Source: Aggregatilinea lenta
GTDB taxonomy: Bacteria > Chloroflexota > Anaerolineae > Aggregatilineales > Aggregatilineaceae
DNA length: 64,000 bases
Assembly (NCBI RefSeq): GCF_003569045.1
Contig: NZ_BFCB01000003.1
Coordinates: 1,426,001-1,490,000 of the forward strand
Reading direction: 5' to 3'
Position 1 is the stretch's first letter. Every line of letters starts with the position of its first letter. The position numbers and the translations under genes are program-made. The notes below the pieces were generated by a model. The model was not told the origin of the DNA. It ran no database searches and saw only the letters and a program-made list of their open reading frames with translations. Below are positions 52,697 through 61,866 of the stretch, one piece after another.

Positions 52697-53632
52697 ATGA
52701 TGCCTACACACCTCTCTAAACAACTTCGGGCGAATTTACGTGGTGAATTTCGAGAGAATGAGGATTTATCTCGGCACACCACTTGGCGCATAGGGGGACC
52801 AGCCGAATTATTTATAGTTCCGAGTTGCACTGAGGACATAGAATATGCACTTTCAATTGCACACAATCACCAAATCCCAGTTTTTGTGCTGGGTCGCGGT
52901 TCCAACGTGTTGATTGCTGACGCTGGTTTGCCTGGTATTACTTTATGTTTAGCCAAAAGCCTCCAAGATGTCGAGATTAAGCAAGGCATTCTGTATGCGG
53001 GAAGCGGTGTTGCCCTGCCCCGACTTGCGAGGATAACAGCTCGGCATGGATATAGTGGATTTGAATTTCTTGTTGGTATTCCTGGTACTGTTGGTGGAGG
53101 TGTTTTGATTAATGCCGGGACGGGGAATGGGCAGATCGCGGACGTTCTAGAGACAATAACATATATCGATCAGCTTGGTGATTTGCATACGAAACATTAC
53201 TCTGAACTTGAGTTCGGATATCGTAGGTCTGCGTTGCTTCAGCAACCCATTGTTGTAATCGGGGCTCAATTTAGACTGGAGCATTGCGAGGCTCGTGCAA
53301 AGATAGAGGCTAACCTCAGAGAAATCCTTAGACAACGTCGGCAGAAGTTTCCGCTAAATCTCCCCAATGCTGGCAGTGTATTTAAGCGCCCCCTCGGATA
53401 TCCTCCCGCAGGACGTTTAATTGAAGAAGCAGGGCTTAAAGGCTTCCGTATCGGAGATGCACAGGTCAGCGAAGTCCATGCTAACTTCATCACCAATCTA
53501 GGCCACGCGACATCCAATGATGTTAAGGAGCTTATCTTATTGATCCGTGAACGAGTTTATCAAATTCATGGCGTTGCGTTGGAACGAGAGATAGTACTCT
53601 TGCCCGGTGAGGATAACGGTAAGATGAAATGA
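52697..53632 (+). CDS. murB: UDP-N-acetylenolpyruvoylglucosamine reductase homologue
   Basis: A 311-residue FAD-dependent reductase with HTTWRIGGPAELFIVP and LGRGSNVLIAD (FAD-binding), GIPGTVGGGVLINAG, FGYRRSALL, and the catalytic Ser region NAGSVFKRP with SEVHANFITN. The layout and length fit type II MurB. It converts the MurA product to UDP-MurNAc using NADPH. The gene follows murA by 32 bases and overlaps the flippase start by four bases, so it is co-translated with polymer-export genes and not with other mur genes, which is unusual. Confidence 0.9.
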   Translation: MMPTHLSKQLRANLRGEFRENEDLSRHTTWRIGGPAELFIVPSCTEDIEYALSIAHNHQIPVFVLGRGSNVLIADAGLPGITLCLAKSLQDVEIKQGILYAGSGVALPRLARITARHGYSGFEFLVGIPGTVGGGVLINAGTGNGQIADVLETITYIDQLGDLHTKHYSELEFGYRRSALLQQPIVVIGAQFRLEHCEARAKIEANLREILRQRRQKFPLNLPNAGSVFKRPLGYPPAGRLIEEAGLKGFRIGDAQVSEVHANFITNLGHATSNDVKELILLIRERVYQIHGVALEREIVLLPGEDNGKMK

Positions 53633-54954
53633 ATCGGCAAAAGACTCTTCAATTGATAAAAAAAGTGCAATTCCATCAATTTGCGATAGATGTTGCTTTC
53701 CTGCTAGGTGGCCGAACTATTGTCCTTCTGCTCAGTTTTGCGGGTAGTATCTTACTGGCTCGAATTCTTGGACCGGAAAAACGAGGAATCATAGCTGCTA
53801 TAGTTGTCGTCCCCGGCATTGTATTGTCTCTCGCTGATTTGGGCGTTCGTCAAGCTACAACCTATTTCTTAGGAAAAAACCTATATTCGGATCAGGCGGT
53901 GATTTCAACAATACTATATTTGAGTGGAGTGTCTTTCCTTTTTGGTACAGTTGTTATATTTCTTGTCTACATAATTATCGGTGTCCCCCAGCAATATGGA
54001 TGGATAATCACTACCATACCATTGGCATTGCTCCCCTTTCGCCTACTAGTGTCTTATGGTAGCGGCGTGCTCTTGGCAAAACAGCAGATTACTAGCCTTT
54101 CATTAGCAATAATCCTGCCCGAAATAGTCTATTTTTCGCTTCTGCTTTTATTCGGTCTATTCGGCGTATTAGAAGTAAAAAGCGCGTTAATAATCGAAAT
54201 TGTGTCGGCTAGTGTTGCAGCGACGTATGTCCTTAGGAGAATTAAGCGTTTCGGGCGTCTTCGGATAGCTTACATCCCAAAGATGCCGCAGAAGTTCATC
54301 AAACTAGGCTTCGTCTATGCAATGGCGTTGTTTATTCTAGGGTTAAACTATCGGATCGATGTAGTTATTCTTGGGCATTTGTCAAGTGCAAAAGAAGTTG
54401 GGATCTATTCAGTTGGTGTATCTATTGCGGAGATGCTTTGGCTTGTGCCTGCGGCTTTAACTACTGTCAACTTTGGACGTAGCGCCGCATCAAGTGATTC
54501 CTTAGCGTATGCTCGCAAAACTGCGATTGTGTTGCGTGTCACTTTAGCGGTGTCTGTGTTCCCATGCATAGGATTGTACTTGATGGCACCTCGGCTTATC
54601 CCCTTTGTTTACGGAAGTGCGTTTTCCAATAGCGCAGTGGTGGTCCAAGCAATTCTGCCAGGAGTCTGGATGAGTCTCATTTTCAAGGTGCTGAATAGTG
54701 ATTTGGCAGGTCGAGGCTACCCCCAATTTGCTCTATGGGTTTACGGCGCAACTTTAGTACTGAATGTGCTGATGAACTTTTGGTTGATACCGTTATATGG
54801 AGCCGTAGGAAGTGGCCTGGCTTCCAGTGCGAGTTACTGTATCGGATCATTGACTTTCGCCCTGGTTTACTCACGAGTTAGTCATCTTAACATGAGAGAC
54901 TTACTAATCCCATTGCCTTCCGACTTTAAGCGTCTACTTCCGCAAAAAGCTTGA
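53629..54954 (+). CDS. Wzx-type polysaccharide flippase (MOP superfamily)
   Basis: A 441-residue membrane protein with about 12 helices. The opening LGGRTIVLLLSFAGSILLARILGPEKRGIIA is typical of oligosaccharide flippases of the MOP/MATE superfamily, as are GLNYRIDVVILGHLSSAKEVGIYSVGVSIAEMLW in helix 7-8 and the late LPGVWMSLIFKVLNSDLAGRGYP. It would flip undecaprenyl-linked repeat units across the membrane. It overlaps the murB stop (ATGA) and is followed by a glycosyltransferase that overlaps its own stop. The flippase specificity cannot be read from sequence. Confidence 0.9.
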   Translation: MNRQKTLQLIKKVQFHQFAIDVAFLLGGRTIVLLLSFAGSILLARILGPEKRGIIAAIVVVPGIVLSLADLGVRQATTYFLGKNLYSDQAVISTILYLSGVSFLFGTVVIFLVYIIIGVPQQYGWIITTIPLALLPFRLLVSYGSGVLLAKQQITSLSLAIILPEIVYFSLLLLFGLFGVLEVKSALIIEIVSASVAATYVLRRIKRFGRLRIAYIPKMPQKFIKLGFVYAMALFILGLNYRIDVVILGHLSSAKEVGIYSVGVSIAEMLWLVPAALTTVNFGRSAASSDSLAYARKTAIVLRVTLAVSVFPCIGLYLMAPRLIPFVYGSAFSNSAVVVQAILPGVWMSLIFKVLNSDLAGRGYPQFALWVYGATLVLNVLMNFWLIPLYGAVGSGLASSASYCIGSLTFALVYSRVSHLNMRDLLIPLPSDFKRLLPQKA

Positions 54955-56162
54955 GCCATAATTCGTTGTTGGATCCAACGCATATGAATCCTCAATCACA
55001 ACATTTTCTCTTTGTAGTAACCTTCTATTCTGATCTGGTAGGGGGGCATTTGTTGTCCGCTTTAGAGTTAGGCGAGTGCTTGTATAATCGAGGACATACG
55101 GTAGGCTTACTTGCAAAGCCATTTGACCTTCCGGATTTGACAGGAACGCATATCCGCTTACACAAGTCACCCTATAAAAAAAGCAGTGTCACTAGTCACA
55201 TCAGGCGGATACGAGATATTGGAACTGTAGTCAGAAAATATCAATATAATGTACTAGTGGCGATGGAGCCATATGCTGCACGGCATGCTGGTATCATTGC
55301 TGGTTTGTACGGACTCCCAATGATCCAAATTCTGCCGGGCGGCAGAGTGCCGGGGAGATCGGCCCCTCTTAAGCTACCGGGCATTGTAGTGTTTTCACAG
55401 GAACTTTTCGATGGATTGCAGAACCAACATAATATCTCACCCAATGATATTCTACTCTCTAGAGGACGCATAGATTTTAAGAGATTCCAGGAAGTTCCGC
55501 GATCTGTCAACGATCACTCTCTAGGGTTTAATGATTCGTCGCAGAGAATCCTTGCAATTTCACGACTTACTCCCGAGAAGAGCAAGGCTCTGTTCGCCTT
55601 GTTGGATCAAGTGGAATGCGCTGCAGCGGGAAGGCCCGTTCAATTGATCATTATAGGAGAAGGCCAGGCCAGGCCACGGCTAGAAGAGAGAGCGCGTGAA
55701 ATCAGTCAAAGAACTGGCCCAGCGGCCACCATTAAGTTTACAGGGTTCTTAAGGGTTCAGCCCTCACATCTAAGACAAGCTGATCTTGTCGTAGGACAGG
55801 GACGGACGGTACTTGAGGCAATCGCTGCCGGAACGCCAGCAGCGGTTAGTGGTAGCAATGGCTATCATGGATTGCTGACTTTCGCTACACTGCCTCTCCT
55901 AGAGAGAACTAATCTTACCGGTCGTTCTTTGCCCCCCAAGGGTGATTTGTTGAGCGATCTCCAACGTTTGACTGAATACCGCCAAAATGATTTCTTCTCG
56001 TTTCGCAACAAAGTCATTGAAATGTATGATGCTAACAGTGGAGCACGGGTTATTGAAGAGGCGCTCGCACTAATTCTTGCTCGACATTCGACGCCATGGC
56101 AGTTACGGGTTCAATTAACTAGTGCCTGGGCAGGTGAGTTGCAGCGAATGTGTCGCTATTGA
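54951..56162 (+). CDS. Glycosyltransferase, GT4-like
   Basis: A 403-residue GT-B protein. The N-terminal domain has the acceptor-side GGHLLSALELGECLYNRGH. The C-terminal domain has LAISRLTPEKSKALF, LIIIGEGQARPRLEE and GQGRTVLEAIAAGTPA. In this last motif the first Glu of the usual EX7E is replaced by Gly, while the second is kept, which is seen in some GT4 members. The TTG at 54951 overlaps the flippase stop; an ATG at 54984 (MNPQSQHFLF) is an equally good start. It probably adds one sugar of the repeat unit. Confidence 0.82.
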   Translation: MSHNSLLDPTHMNPQSQHFLFVVTFYSDLVGGHLLSALELGECLYNRGHTVGLLAKPFDLPDLTGTHIRLHKSPYKKSSVTSHIRRIRDIGTVVRKYQYNVLVAMEPYAARHAGIIAGLYGLPMIQILPGGRVPGRSAPLKLPGIVVFSQELFDGLQNQHNISPNDILLSRGRIDFKRFQEVPRSVNDHSLGFNDSSQRILAISRLTPEKSKALFALLDQVECAAAGRPVQLIIIGEGQARPRLEERAREISQRTGPAATIKFTGFLRVQPSHLRQADLVVGQGRTVLEAIAAGTPAAVSGSNGYHGLLTFATLPLLERTNLTGRSLPPKGDLLSDLQRLTEYRQNDFFSFRNKVIEMYDANSGARVIEEALALILARHSTPWQLRVQLTSAWAGELQRMCRY

Positions 56163-56242
56163 TTGTGATGATTAGCTATCGGGCTCAAGAGGTAGAGAGC
56201 ATTATGGGTAGTACCTGACCGCAGCGGTCTAGAGATGATTTG

Positions 56243-57292
56243 ATGCAGACAACAGATAAAAGTAGCGAAATACTGTTTTTGGGCGATTGGTATTTGACCT
56301 CGCCAGCGGATGCCAGTTCGATTGTTGGTTGTCGTCCGTTTATCTTCAACTTGGAGGCTCCGATATCTAGACGAGGAAGCCCAACGCCTGGCAAAATAAG
56401 CCTTCGAATGGAGAAAAATGAGATTGTCGCCTGTTTTGGAGCAAAACCAGCCGCAGTATGTCTTGGAAATAACCATATCATGGACTATGGCCCCGAAGCT
56501 TTCGAGGATACGCTGGCTGAGCTTAACCGGCTAAATGTACCTTTCTTCGGGTGTGGCTACGAAGAGGATAACTTTAATAATCCACTTACACTCAGTATGG
56601 GCGAACATAGATTGGCGCTTATGGGTTATGTATGTTCTTCTACGCATCCCATCTTTCCCAAGGCTGGGCACCCAGGCGTGTGTCAGTTAGAGATTAACCG
56701 AATACGCGCTGATGTTCAGAGAGCAAAAGATGCAGGCGCGACTCACGTTGTCGTGTCAATACACTGGGGAGCGGAAGATATTCCTCTACCTAAGCCAACC
56801 GATGTCACGCTTGCCCATCAGTTGATTGATATGGGAGTAGACGTTATTGTAGGGCATCACGCGCATGTACCTCAACCGATTGAACGATACAACGACAAGC
56901 CAATTGCATACGGTTTGGGCAACGTTGCTATGGATGATATCGTAGTCCCTAACGCTTGGGATGAATTCGGTCATCCAAAACGGATGTTCAGAAAGATCCA
57001 GTTGCCGTCCAATAGGACATCCTTAGGCCTGCAATGGAACGTTGCGACCGAACACTGGGAAGTAAAAGAGTTTTTGTATTGCGATAGAAAAGTGGTTCAA
57101 AAGACCTTCCGAGGCGATTCGATTACAAAAAAGAATGTAGGGTCTCGATTTTACGGTACTCACTACAATCTATACTCGCGCATCCGCCGGATTGCCCAGT
57201 TATATCGCACCTTCAGAGCGGAACGGCGTTTCCCTCATCTGCACCATGTCAGATCTCTAATCCGGATATTGCTCCGCGGCATACAAAGTTAA
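56243..57292 (+). CDS. CapA-like metallophosphatase-fold protein
   Basis: A 349-residue protein of the PGA_cap/CapA family. Its metallophosphatase-like motifs run in order: FLGDWYL, FNLEAPIS, LGNNHIMDYG (the NH motif), VSIHWGAE and VGHHAHVPQPIE, with AYGLGNVAMDD at the end. CapA-type proteins help make or anchor poly-gamma-glutamate and also occur in polysaccharide loci with unknown substrate. No signal peptide is visible, so it may be cytosolic here. The ATG at 56243 follows a TTG that also lies in frame. About 80 non-coding bases separate it from the preceding GT. Confidence 0.83.
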   Translation: MQTTDKSSEILFLGDWYLTSPADASSIVGCRPFIFNLEAPISRRGSPTPGKISLRMEKNEIVACFGAKPAAVCLGNNHIMDYGPEAFEDTLAELNRLNVPFFGCGYEEDNFNNPLTLSMGEHRLALMGYVCSSTHPIFPKAGHPGVCQLEINRIRADVQRAKDAGATHVVVSIHWGAEDIPLPKPTDVTLAHQLIDMGVDVIVGHHAHVPQPIERYNDKPIAYGLGNVAMDDIVVPNAWDEFGHPKRMFRKIQLPSNRTSLGLQWNVATEHWEVKEFLYCDRKVVQKTFRGDSITKKNVGSRFYGTHYNLYSRIRRIAQLYRTFRAERRFPHLHHVRSLIRILLRGIQS

Positions 57293-57343
57293 AGCGCTCA
57301 TTAGCTCATAGGGTATGTGTGGAATGTTGTATAACAGAACAGC

Positions 57344-58810
57344 ATGACTATTTCTACGAGCCCCCGCATCAATACTCGTCGGTCGCCCAAGAGCGTCATA
57401 ATTTTCATGGCATTTATGCCGCTACTGTTCATCATTTCAGGCGTTCTAGCTGCCGCAACCAACGAATTACTAACTGCCGCAATAGTGTTCGGTGTTCTTG
57501 TCACGGTGGCTGCAGTTATAAAACACGAAGAAGCTGCACTGCTTATTTTAGTCTTGCCATTCCGCGCCTTTGCGTTGTTCACACTTGGATTTGCCCACAT
57601 TCGCCTCGCTGATCCGATTCTATTAACTGCTGTGCTCGCGTGGTTAGTGCGCAAGTTGCAGAAGCAAGGCTCAACAACTTCGCAGCCCACCAATGCACTT
57701 GACGTTGTCCTTACAATCTTTGTGGCCCTGCATACGATTTCGATTTTGTGGGCTTCTGATACTAGCTTGGCCTTAATGAGGGCGCTCAGTCTGATCAGGA
57801 ACATAATGTTGTTTTGGGTTCTCCGTGATTGGCTAATAAGCGATTTCGAAAACCGCGTCAAGAAACTTGCAGTATGTGTCGCCTTAGTTGGGTGGATGAT
57901 GGGAATCGGATTCATGTATGCGATTTCTCAGCAGGGTGGACTTAGCGCTCTACGGGAGATTGCGGCGGCCGAACAACCGCTGACATCTCAGGGGGGCTTT
58001 CTTGTGGCAGTGCGCACTAACCGCAGCGCGGGCCTTTTTATGTCCAGTGTGAACAACTGGTATATCATGGGAATCGGCGTTGTTCTGGGCTCATGGTCTT
58101 TTTTCTGGAAGTCCCACGGAGCGATCAGGAGATGGTGGATTCCAGTCACTGCAATCATGATGATGATGTTGACCATCATTCACCTTCAGCGTGGGCCGTT
58201 GCTCGGATTGGCAGTTCTTGCCACGACTTCTCTCCTGTTACTTCGTAAGCGATTACCGCCTAAAGGTTATACAACCACAGTGTTGGTAATTGCTTTCGTA
58301 GTGCTATTGCTTGGACTAACCGGCTTTACTAATGCTATTGTAAAACGGGCTGCTTTCGAAACCCTTGCAGTTGATGCAGCAGTTGAGGGGCGGTTCCGAC
58401 TATGGACTATCGCATGGAATTCATTCCAACAGTCGCCCCTGCTCGGAATTGGCACGGGCAATGCCTTAGGGTGGAACAACATTGTGCACAACCTGTATCT
58501 CCAGCTTTTGGCAGAGACAGGCATTGTTGGAATAACTATCTTTAGTCTTTTGATTGGCCTTCAGGTACGCGCCCTATGGCGTGTGTATAGTGGTGAAACT
58601 GATAACAACAAGGCAGCATATGCCGCTTTGTTACTCGCCTCGCTTTTGGGACACCTCACAATGGCCATTACAGGAATCGATATGGAGACGCCTGAGTCGT
58701 GGATGGTGCTATCCGCTACTAGCGCCCTGCTAATAAACTACAAAAAGGAGTCTATGTCCAGCACCCCTAAACAGGCGGAGAATAGATTTCAACATCACAC
58801 TACATTCTAA
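57344..58810 (+). CDS. O-antigen polymerase/ligase-like membrane protein (Wzy/WaaL)
   Basis: A 488-residue protein with about 11-12 hydrophobic helices and the O-antigen ligase pattern in the large outer loop: VRTNRSAGLFMSS, LQRGPLLGLAVLA, WNSFQQSPLLGIGTGNALG and VHNLYLQLLAETG. In a Wzx-containing locus this is the likely Wzy polymerase that joins the repeat units outside the membrane. It starts at ATG 57344 about 50 bases after the CapA-like gene. A 210-base gap without features follows before the next GT. Confidence 0.86.
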   Translation: MTISTSPRINTRRSPKSVIIFMAFMPLLFIISGVLAAATNELLTAAIVFGVLVTVAAVIKHEEAALLILVLPFRAFALFTLGFAHIRLADPILLTAVLAWLVRKLQKQGSTTSQPTNALDVVLTIFVALHTISILWASDTSLALMRALSLIRNIMLFWVLRDWLISDFENRVKKLAVCVALVGWMMGIGFMYAISQQGGLSALREIAAAEQPLTSQGGFLVAVRTNRSAGLFMSSVNNWYIMGIGVVLGSWSFFWKSHGAIRRWWIPVTAIMMMMLTIIHLQRGPLLGLAVLATTSLLLLRKRLPPKGYTTTVLVIAFVVLLLGLTGFTNAIVKRAAFETLAVDAAVEGRFRLWTIAWNSFQQSPLLGIGTGNALGWNNIVHNLYLQLLAETGIVGITIFSLLIGLQVRALWRVYSGETDNNKAAYAALLLASLLGHLTMAITGIDMETPESWMVLSATSALLINYKKESMSSTPKQAENRFQHHTTF

Positions 58811-59022
58811 GCTTTGGAACAAAACTGATAATAGTAATTTGGGTTTTTCGAGCCTTCAAGGGCTCTCTAACCGGCTTCCAGCGCTTAAAAGACTTAAAAG
58901 ATTCTCCTCATTCTGGCTTGATGGGTAAAAGCCATTGAAGCCGAAGGCTCTAGTTATGCGCCCTCTTTATCACATAAGTAATTCACCTGTAGAAACCAAA
59001 CGACAGGCTAGGGGAACAGTTT

Positions 59023-60207
59023 ATGGCGAGAAACACAGATAAAGTGAGCGTTCTTCATGTACTCCCACGCGTAGCTCGTGGCGGCCCAGCGTTTGGAGTT
59101 CTGTGGTTACTTAAGTACTTGGATCACGAGCATTATGAACTTGCTATATGTAGCATTTCACCGCCTGAAGCAGAAATGGCAAGATTATTTGAAGAGCAAG
59201 GCGTAGCCTGTATAAGTCTGAACAGCCATCGCTTTTTGGACCTGTCAGTTATTATAAAGTTAACGCGATTAATGCGATCTAGAAATGCTACAATTGTGCA
59301 CACTCATTTATTGCGACCAGATTGGTATGGTCGTCTCGCCGCGCGAATAGCGAGAGTGCCCATTGTGTTTACGACTGTCCGCAACGAAGACGATAAGTGC
59401 TATCAAAGAGACTATGGGCCACATGCAGCCAATCTAATTGATTTGATTAACCGTATGACGGCCCACTATGCGGACTGTGTAGTAGCGGTATCCGATGAAG
59501 TTGAGCGTTATTTGGCCGAGAGACAGCGTGTCCCCGAGCGAAAGATCATTATGATCCCTAACGGCGTCGATTTGTCCGGCTTTACGTATCAGGCAGGAGT
59601 GTCAGCTAGGATCAAGCAATCGATGGGATTTGCTCGCGATCAATTGGTTATTGGAACAGTATGTCAGCTAAGGAAAGCCAAAGGCCTGCAATATTTAATC
59701 CAGGCCGCAAAAGTTGTAACCAGGCTCCGGCCTGATGCTGTGTTTGTTCTCGTGGGAAGCGGTCCACAGGAGCAGAATCTGAAGCAAACAGTTAAAGACG
59801 AAGAATTAGGAGATAAGATCATTTTCCTGGGGCAGCGTCGAGACGTTGGTGATTTGTTAAAAGGGATGGATTTATTCGTACTGCCCTCTTTATGGGAGGG
59901 CATGCCTCGAGCGTTACTAGAAGCAATGGCAACAGGACGTCCATGCGTGGTCACCGATATTGGGGGATCACGAGAGTTGGTTGTACATGAAAAATGCGGT
60001 TTGGTAGTGCCAGCGGCCGATAAGGACTCTTTAGCTAACGCTATCCTTCTGCTATTGAATTCGCCAGATCTTCGGGAGCAATATGGTATAGAAGCTCGAC
60101 AACGGGTTGCAAATACCTTTTCTGCGCAAGGAGTGGCCCATGCATACGACCACTTGTACAAGCGCTTCCTAGAGAAAAAGTGTGGCACGTACATAGATTA
60201 CCTGTAA
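59023..60207 (+). CDS. Glycosyltransferase family 4
   Basis: A 394-residue retaining GT-B glycosyltransferase. The N-terminus LHVLPRVARGGPAFGVLWLL carries the acceptor-side glycine loop. VHTHLLRPDWYGRLAARIARVP is the GT4 linker, IGTVCQLRKAKGLQYLIQA starts the donor domain, and EGMPRALLEAMATGRP is a complete EX7E motif for nucleotide-sugar binding. Length and order are standard. It has a GGGGAAC-type ribosome site. It probably builds the repeat unit of the polymer; the sugar is unknown. Confidence 0.92.
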   Translation: MARNTDKVSVLHVLPRVARGGPAFGVLWLLKYLDHEHYELAICSISPPEAEMARLFEEQGVACISLNSHRFLDLSVIIKLTRLMRSRNATIVHTHLLRPDWYGRLAARIARVPIVFTTVRNEDDKCYQRDYGPHAANLIDLINRMTAHYADCVVAVSDEVERYLAERQRVPERKIIMIPNGVDLSGFTYQAGVSARIKQSMGFARDQLVIGTVCQLRKAKGLQYLIQAAKVVTRLRPDAVFVLVGSGPQEQNLKQTVKDEELGDKIIFLGQRRDVGDLLKGMDLFVLPSLWEGMPRALLEAMATGRPCVVTDIGGSRELVVHEKCGLVVPAADKDSLANAILLLLNSPDLREQYGIEARQRVANTFSAQGVAHAYDHLYKRFLEKKCGTYIDYL

Positions 60208-60294
60208 AACCATTTAGGTTAAGGGCAAACCAACTGGCTCAGTTCCTCAATCTGTCGCCTAAGTGATGTTTCGAGCTACTTTGGGAGGCTTGCA

Positions 60295-61638
60295 GTGAAC
60301 GAAGTTAAATCAGTGTCACGCGGTGCATCGTGGTTTTGGGTCACTTTTAAAGGAATTACGCGCTATAAGCATTTAGAAGTGTTGCTAAAAAACGAAAAGT
60401 TGTCACAGGATCAGTTGCAAATTTTGCAGTGGCAAAAGCTGACAGCTTTGTTAACTCATGCGTATCAGAATGTCCCTTACTATCAGCGTGTATTTGAGCA
60501 ACTGGGAGCCACCCCAAGAGATATTCGGACTAAGGAGGACTTTGCTCAGTTACCCATCCTGACGCGACAGGACGTTCGCGACAACTTGGAGTTATTATAT
60601 GCCCGAAACGTCCCTGAATCCAAGTTGGTCATCAAGAGCACTAGTGGCTCCTCGGGCAACCCACTAGATTTTTATTATAGTCATGCCGATCGCGAAAGAG
60701 CTGAAGCGGGCGGTCTAAGAAACTTCACATGGGCTGGTCTCAGCCCATCAGATAAGAAAGCTCTTATATGGATTGGTCCTATTCGTTCTCCAATCAAGAA
60801 GTTTTTCACCCACACAATCTTGTTGGACTGTTTTGACCTTACAGAATCAAGAATGGAGGAATGGCTGGAAGAACTAAAACGGTTTAAGCCGCGATTTGTC
60901 TATGGTTATACCTCTGCTGTAGCACATTTTGCGCAATTTGTTGAAGGGAAACATGAGCGGTTGGATAGTATCAGTGCAGTATTCGTCAGCGCAGAAAAAT
61001 TATATCGGGAACAAAGAATCCTTATAGAAAAGGTCTTTGATTGTAAAGTCTATGATCATTACGGTAGTGTAGAAGTTCCAACTATAGCCTCAGAATGCGA
61101 AAAGGGTAGCATGCATATTCTCAACGATTTGGTTTACGTGGAATTTTTACCTTGGGCGCCTTCTGACAAATTGTTCGGCCTAGAGCAGGATAGAATAATC
61201 GTGACTTCTCTCGATAGCTATGCAATGCCTTTCATTCGGTATGCTAATGGTGATCTTGGCATGCCAAGTACAGCCGCGTGCTCTTGTGGACGCCCGTTTC
61301 CGACCATGTCCATGGGGGTGTCGAGGACTTTTCACAGTTTCCTTATGCCTGATGGACAGCTTGTAAATGGTATTTACTTTCAGAAATTGTTCCTCGGATT
61401 GCCAGGCGTAACGGACTTTCGCGTGCATCAGAAGTCACCTGAAATGATAACCGTATACGTTGTGCCAGAGACAGGGGTCCTATTGGATACAGAACAATTC
61501 TTGAAGGGTGTAATCAATACTATCAAGCAGCAGTGGCCAAGTGTGTCGGTCGATATTGAGTTTCTCTCGGAACTGCCGCCAATAAAGTCGGGTAAACGTG
61601 ATTTTGTGATTTCAGATGTGGTGCGCTCCATGAATTAG
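60295..61638 (+). CDS. CapK/PaaK-like adenylate-forming enzyme
   Basis: A 447-residue protein of the phenylacetate-CoA-ligase-like (CapK) family. The AMP-binding P-loop is STSGSSGNPLDFYY, followed by FVYGYTSAV, YDHYGSVEVP (adenine-binding acid region) and ITSLDSYAMPFIRYANGDLG. Cys residues CSCGRPFP lie in the insertion typical of this subgroup. CapK proteins of capsule loci probably activate an acid for attachment to, or modification of, the polymer; the substrate is unproven. The GTG at 60295 starts the frame and is supported by GGGAGG nine bases before. Confidence 0.86.
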   Translation: MNEVKSVSRGASWFWVTFKGITRYKHLEVLLKNEKLSQDQLQILQWQKLTALLTHAYQNVPYYQRVFEQLGATPRDIRTKEDFAQLPILTRQDVRDNLELLYARNVPESKLVIKSTSGSSGNPLDFYYSHADRERAEAGGLRNFTWAGLSPSDKKALIWIGPIRSPIKKFFTHTILLDCFDLTESRMEEWLEELKRFKPRFVYGYTSAVAHFAQFVEGKHERLDSISAVFVSAEKLYREQRILIEKVFDCKVYDHYGSVEVPTIASECEKGSMHILNDLVYVEFLPWAPSDKLFGLEQDRIIVTSLDSYAMPFIRYANGDLGMPSTAACSCGRPFPTMSMGVSRTFHSFLMPDGQLVNGIYFQKLFLGLPGVTDFRVHQKSPEMITVYVVPETGVLLDTEQFLKGVINTIKQQWPSVSVDIEFLSELPPIKSGKRDFVISDVVRSMN

Positions 61639-61866
61639 TGGTCTAGAAAGAAATGAGTTGCGCGCTCCGCAGCACGACTTTAAGCCAAATTGTCAGCCTC
61701 AAGTTAGTTTGCCGGCATGCATTAACCAATATGGCGCGGCACCATCGGATTCGTAGACCTTGAGCTTCAATTATGACTTAGTACTTTGTTCTGGCAAATG
61801 CACGGTTTCTTTGCGATAAGTCACTTAATTTGAGTGATATTCAGGCTAAAGCAAAAAGGCAAAGGT

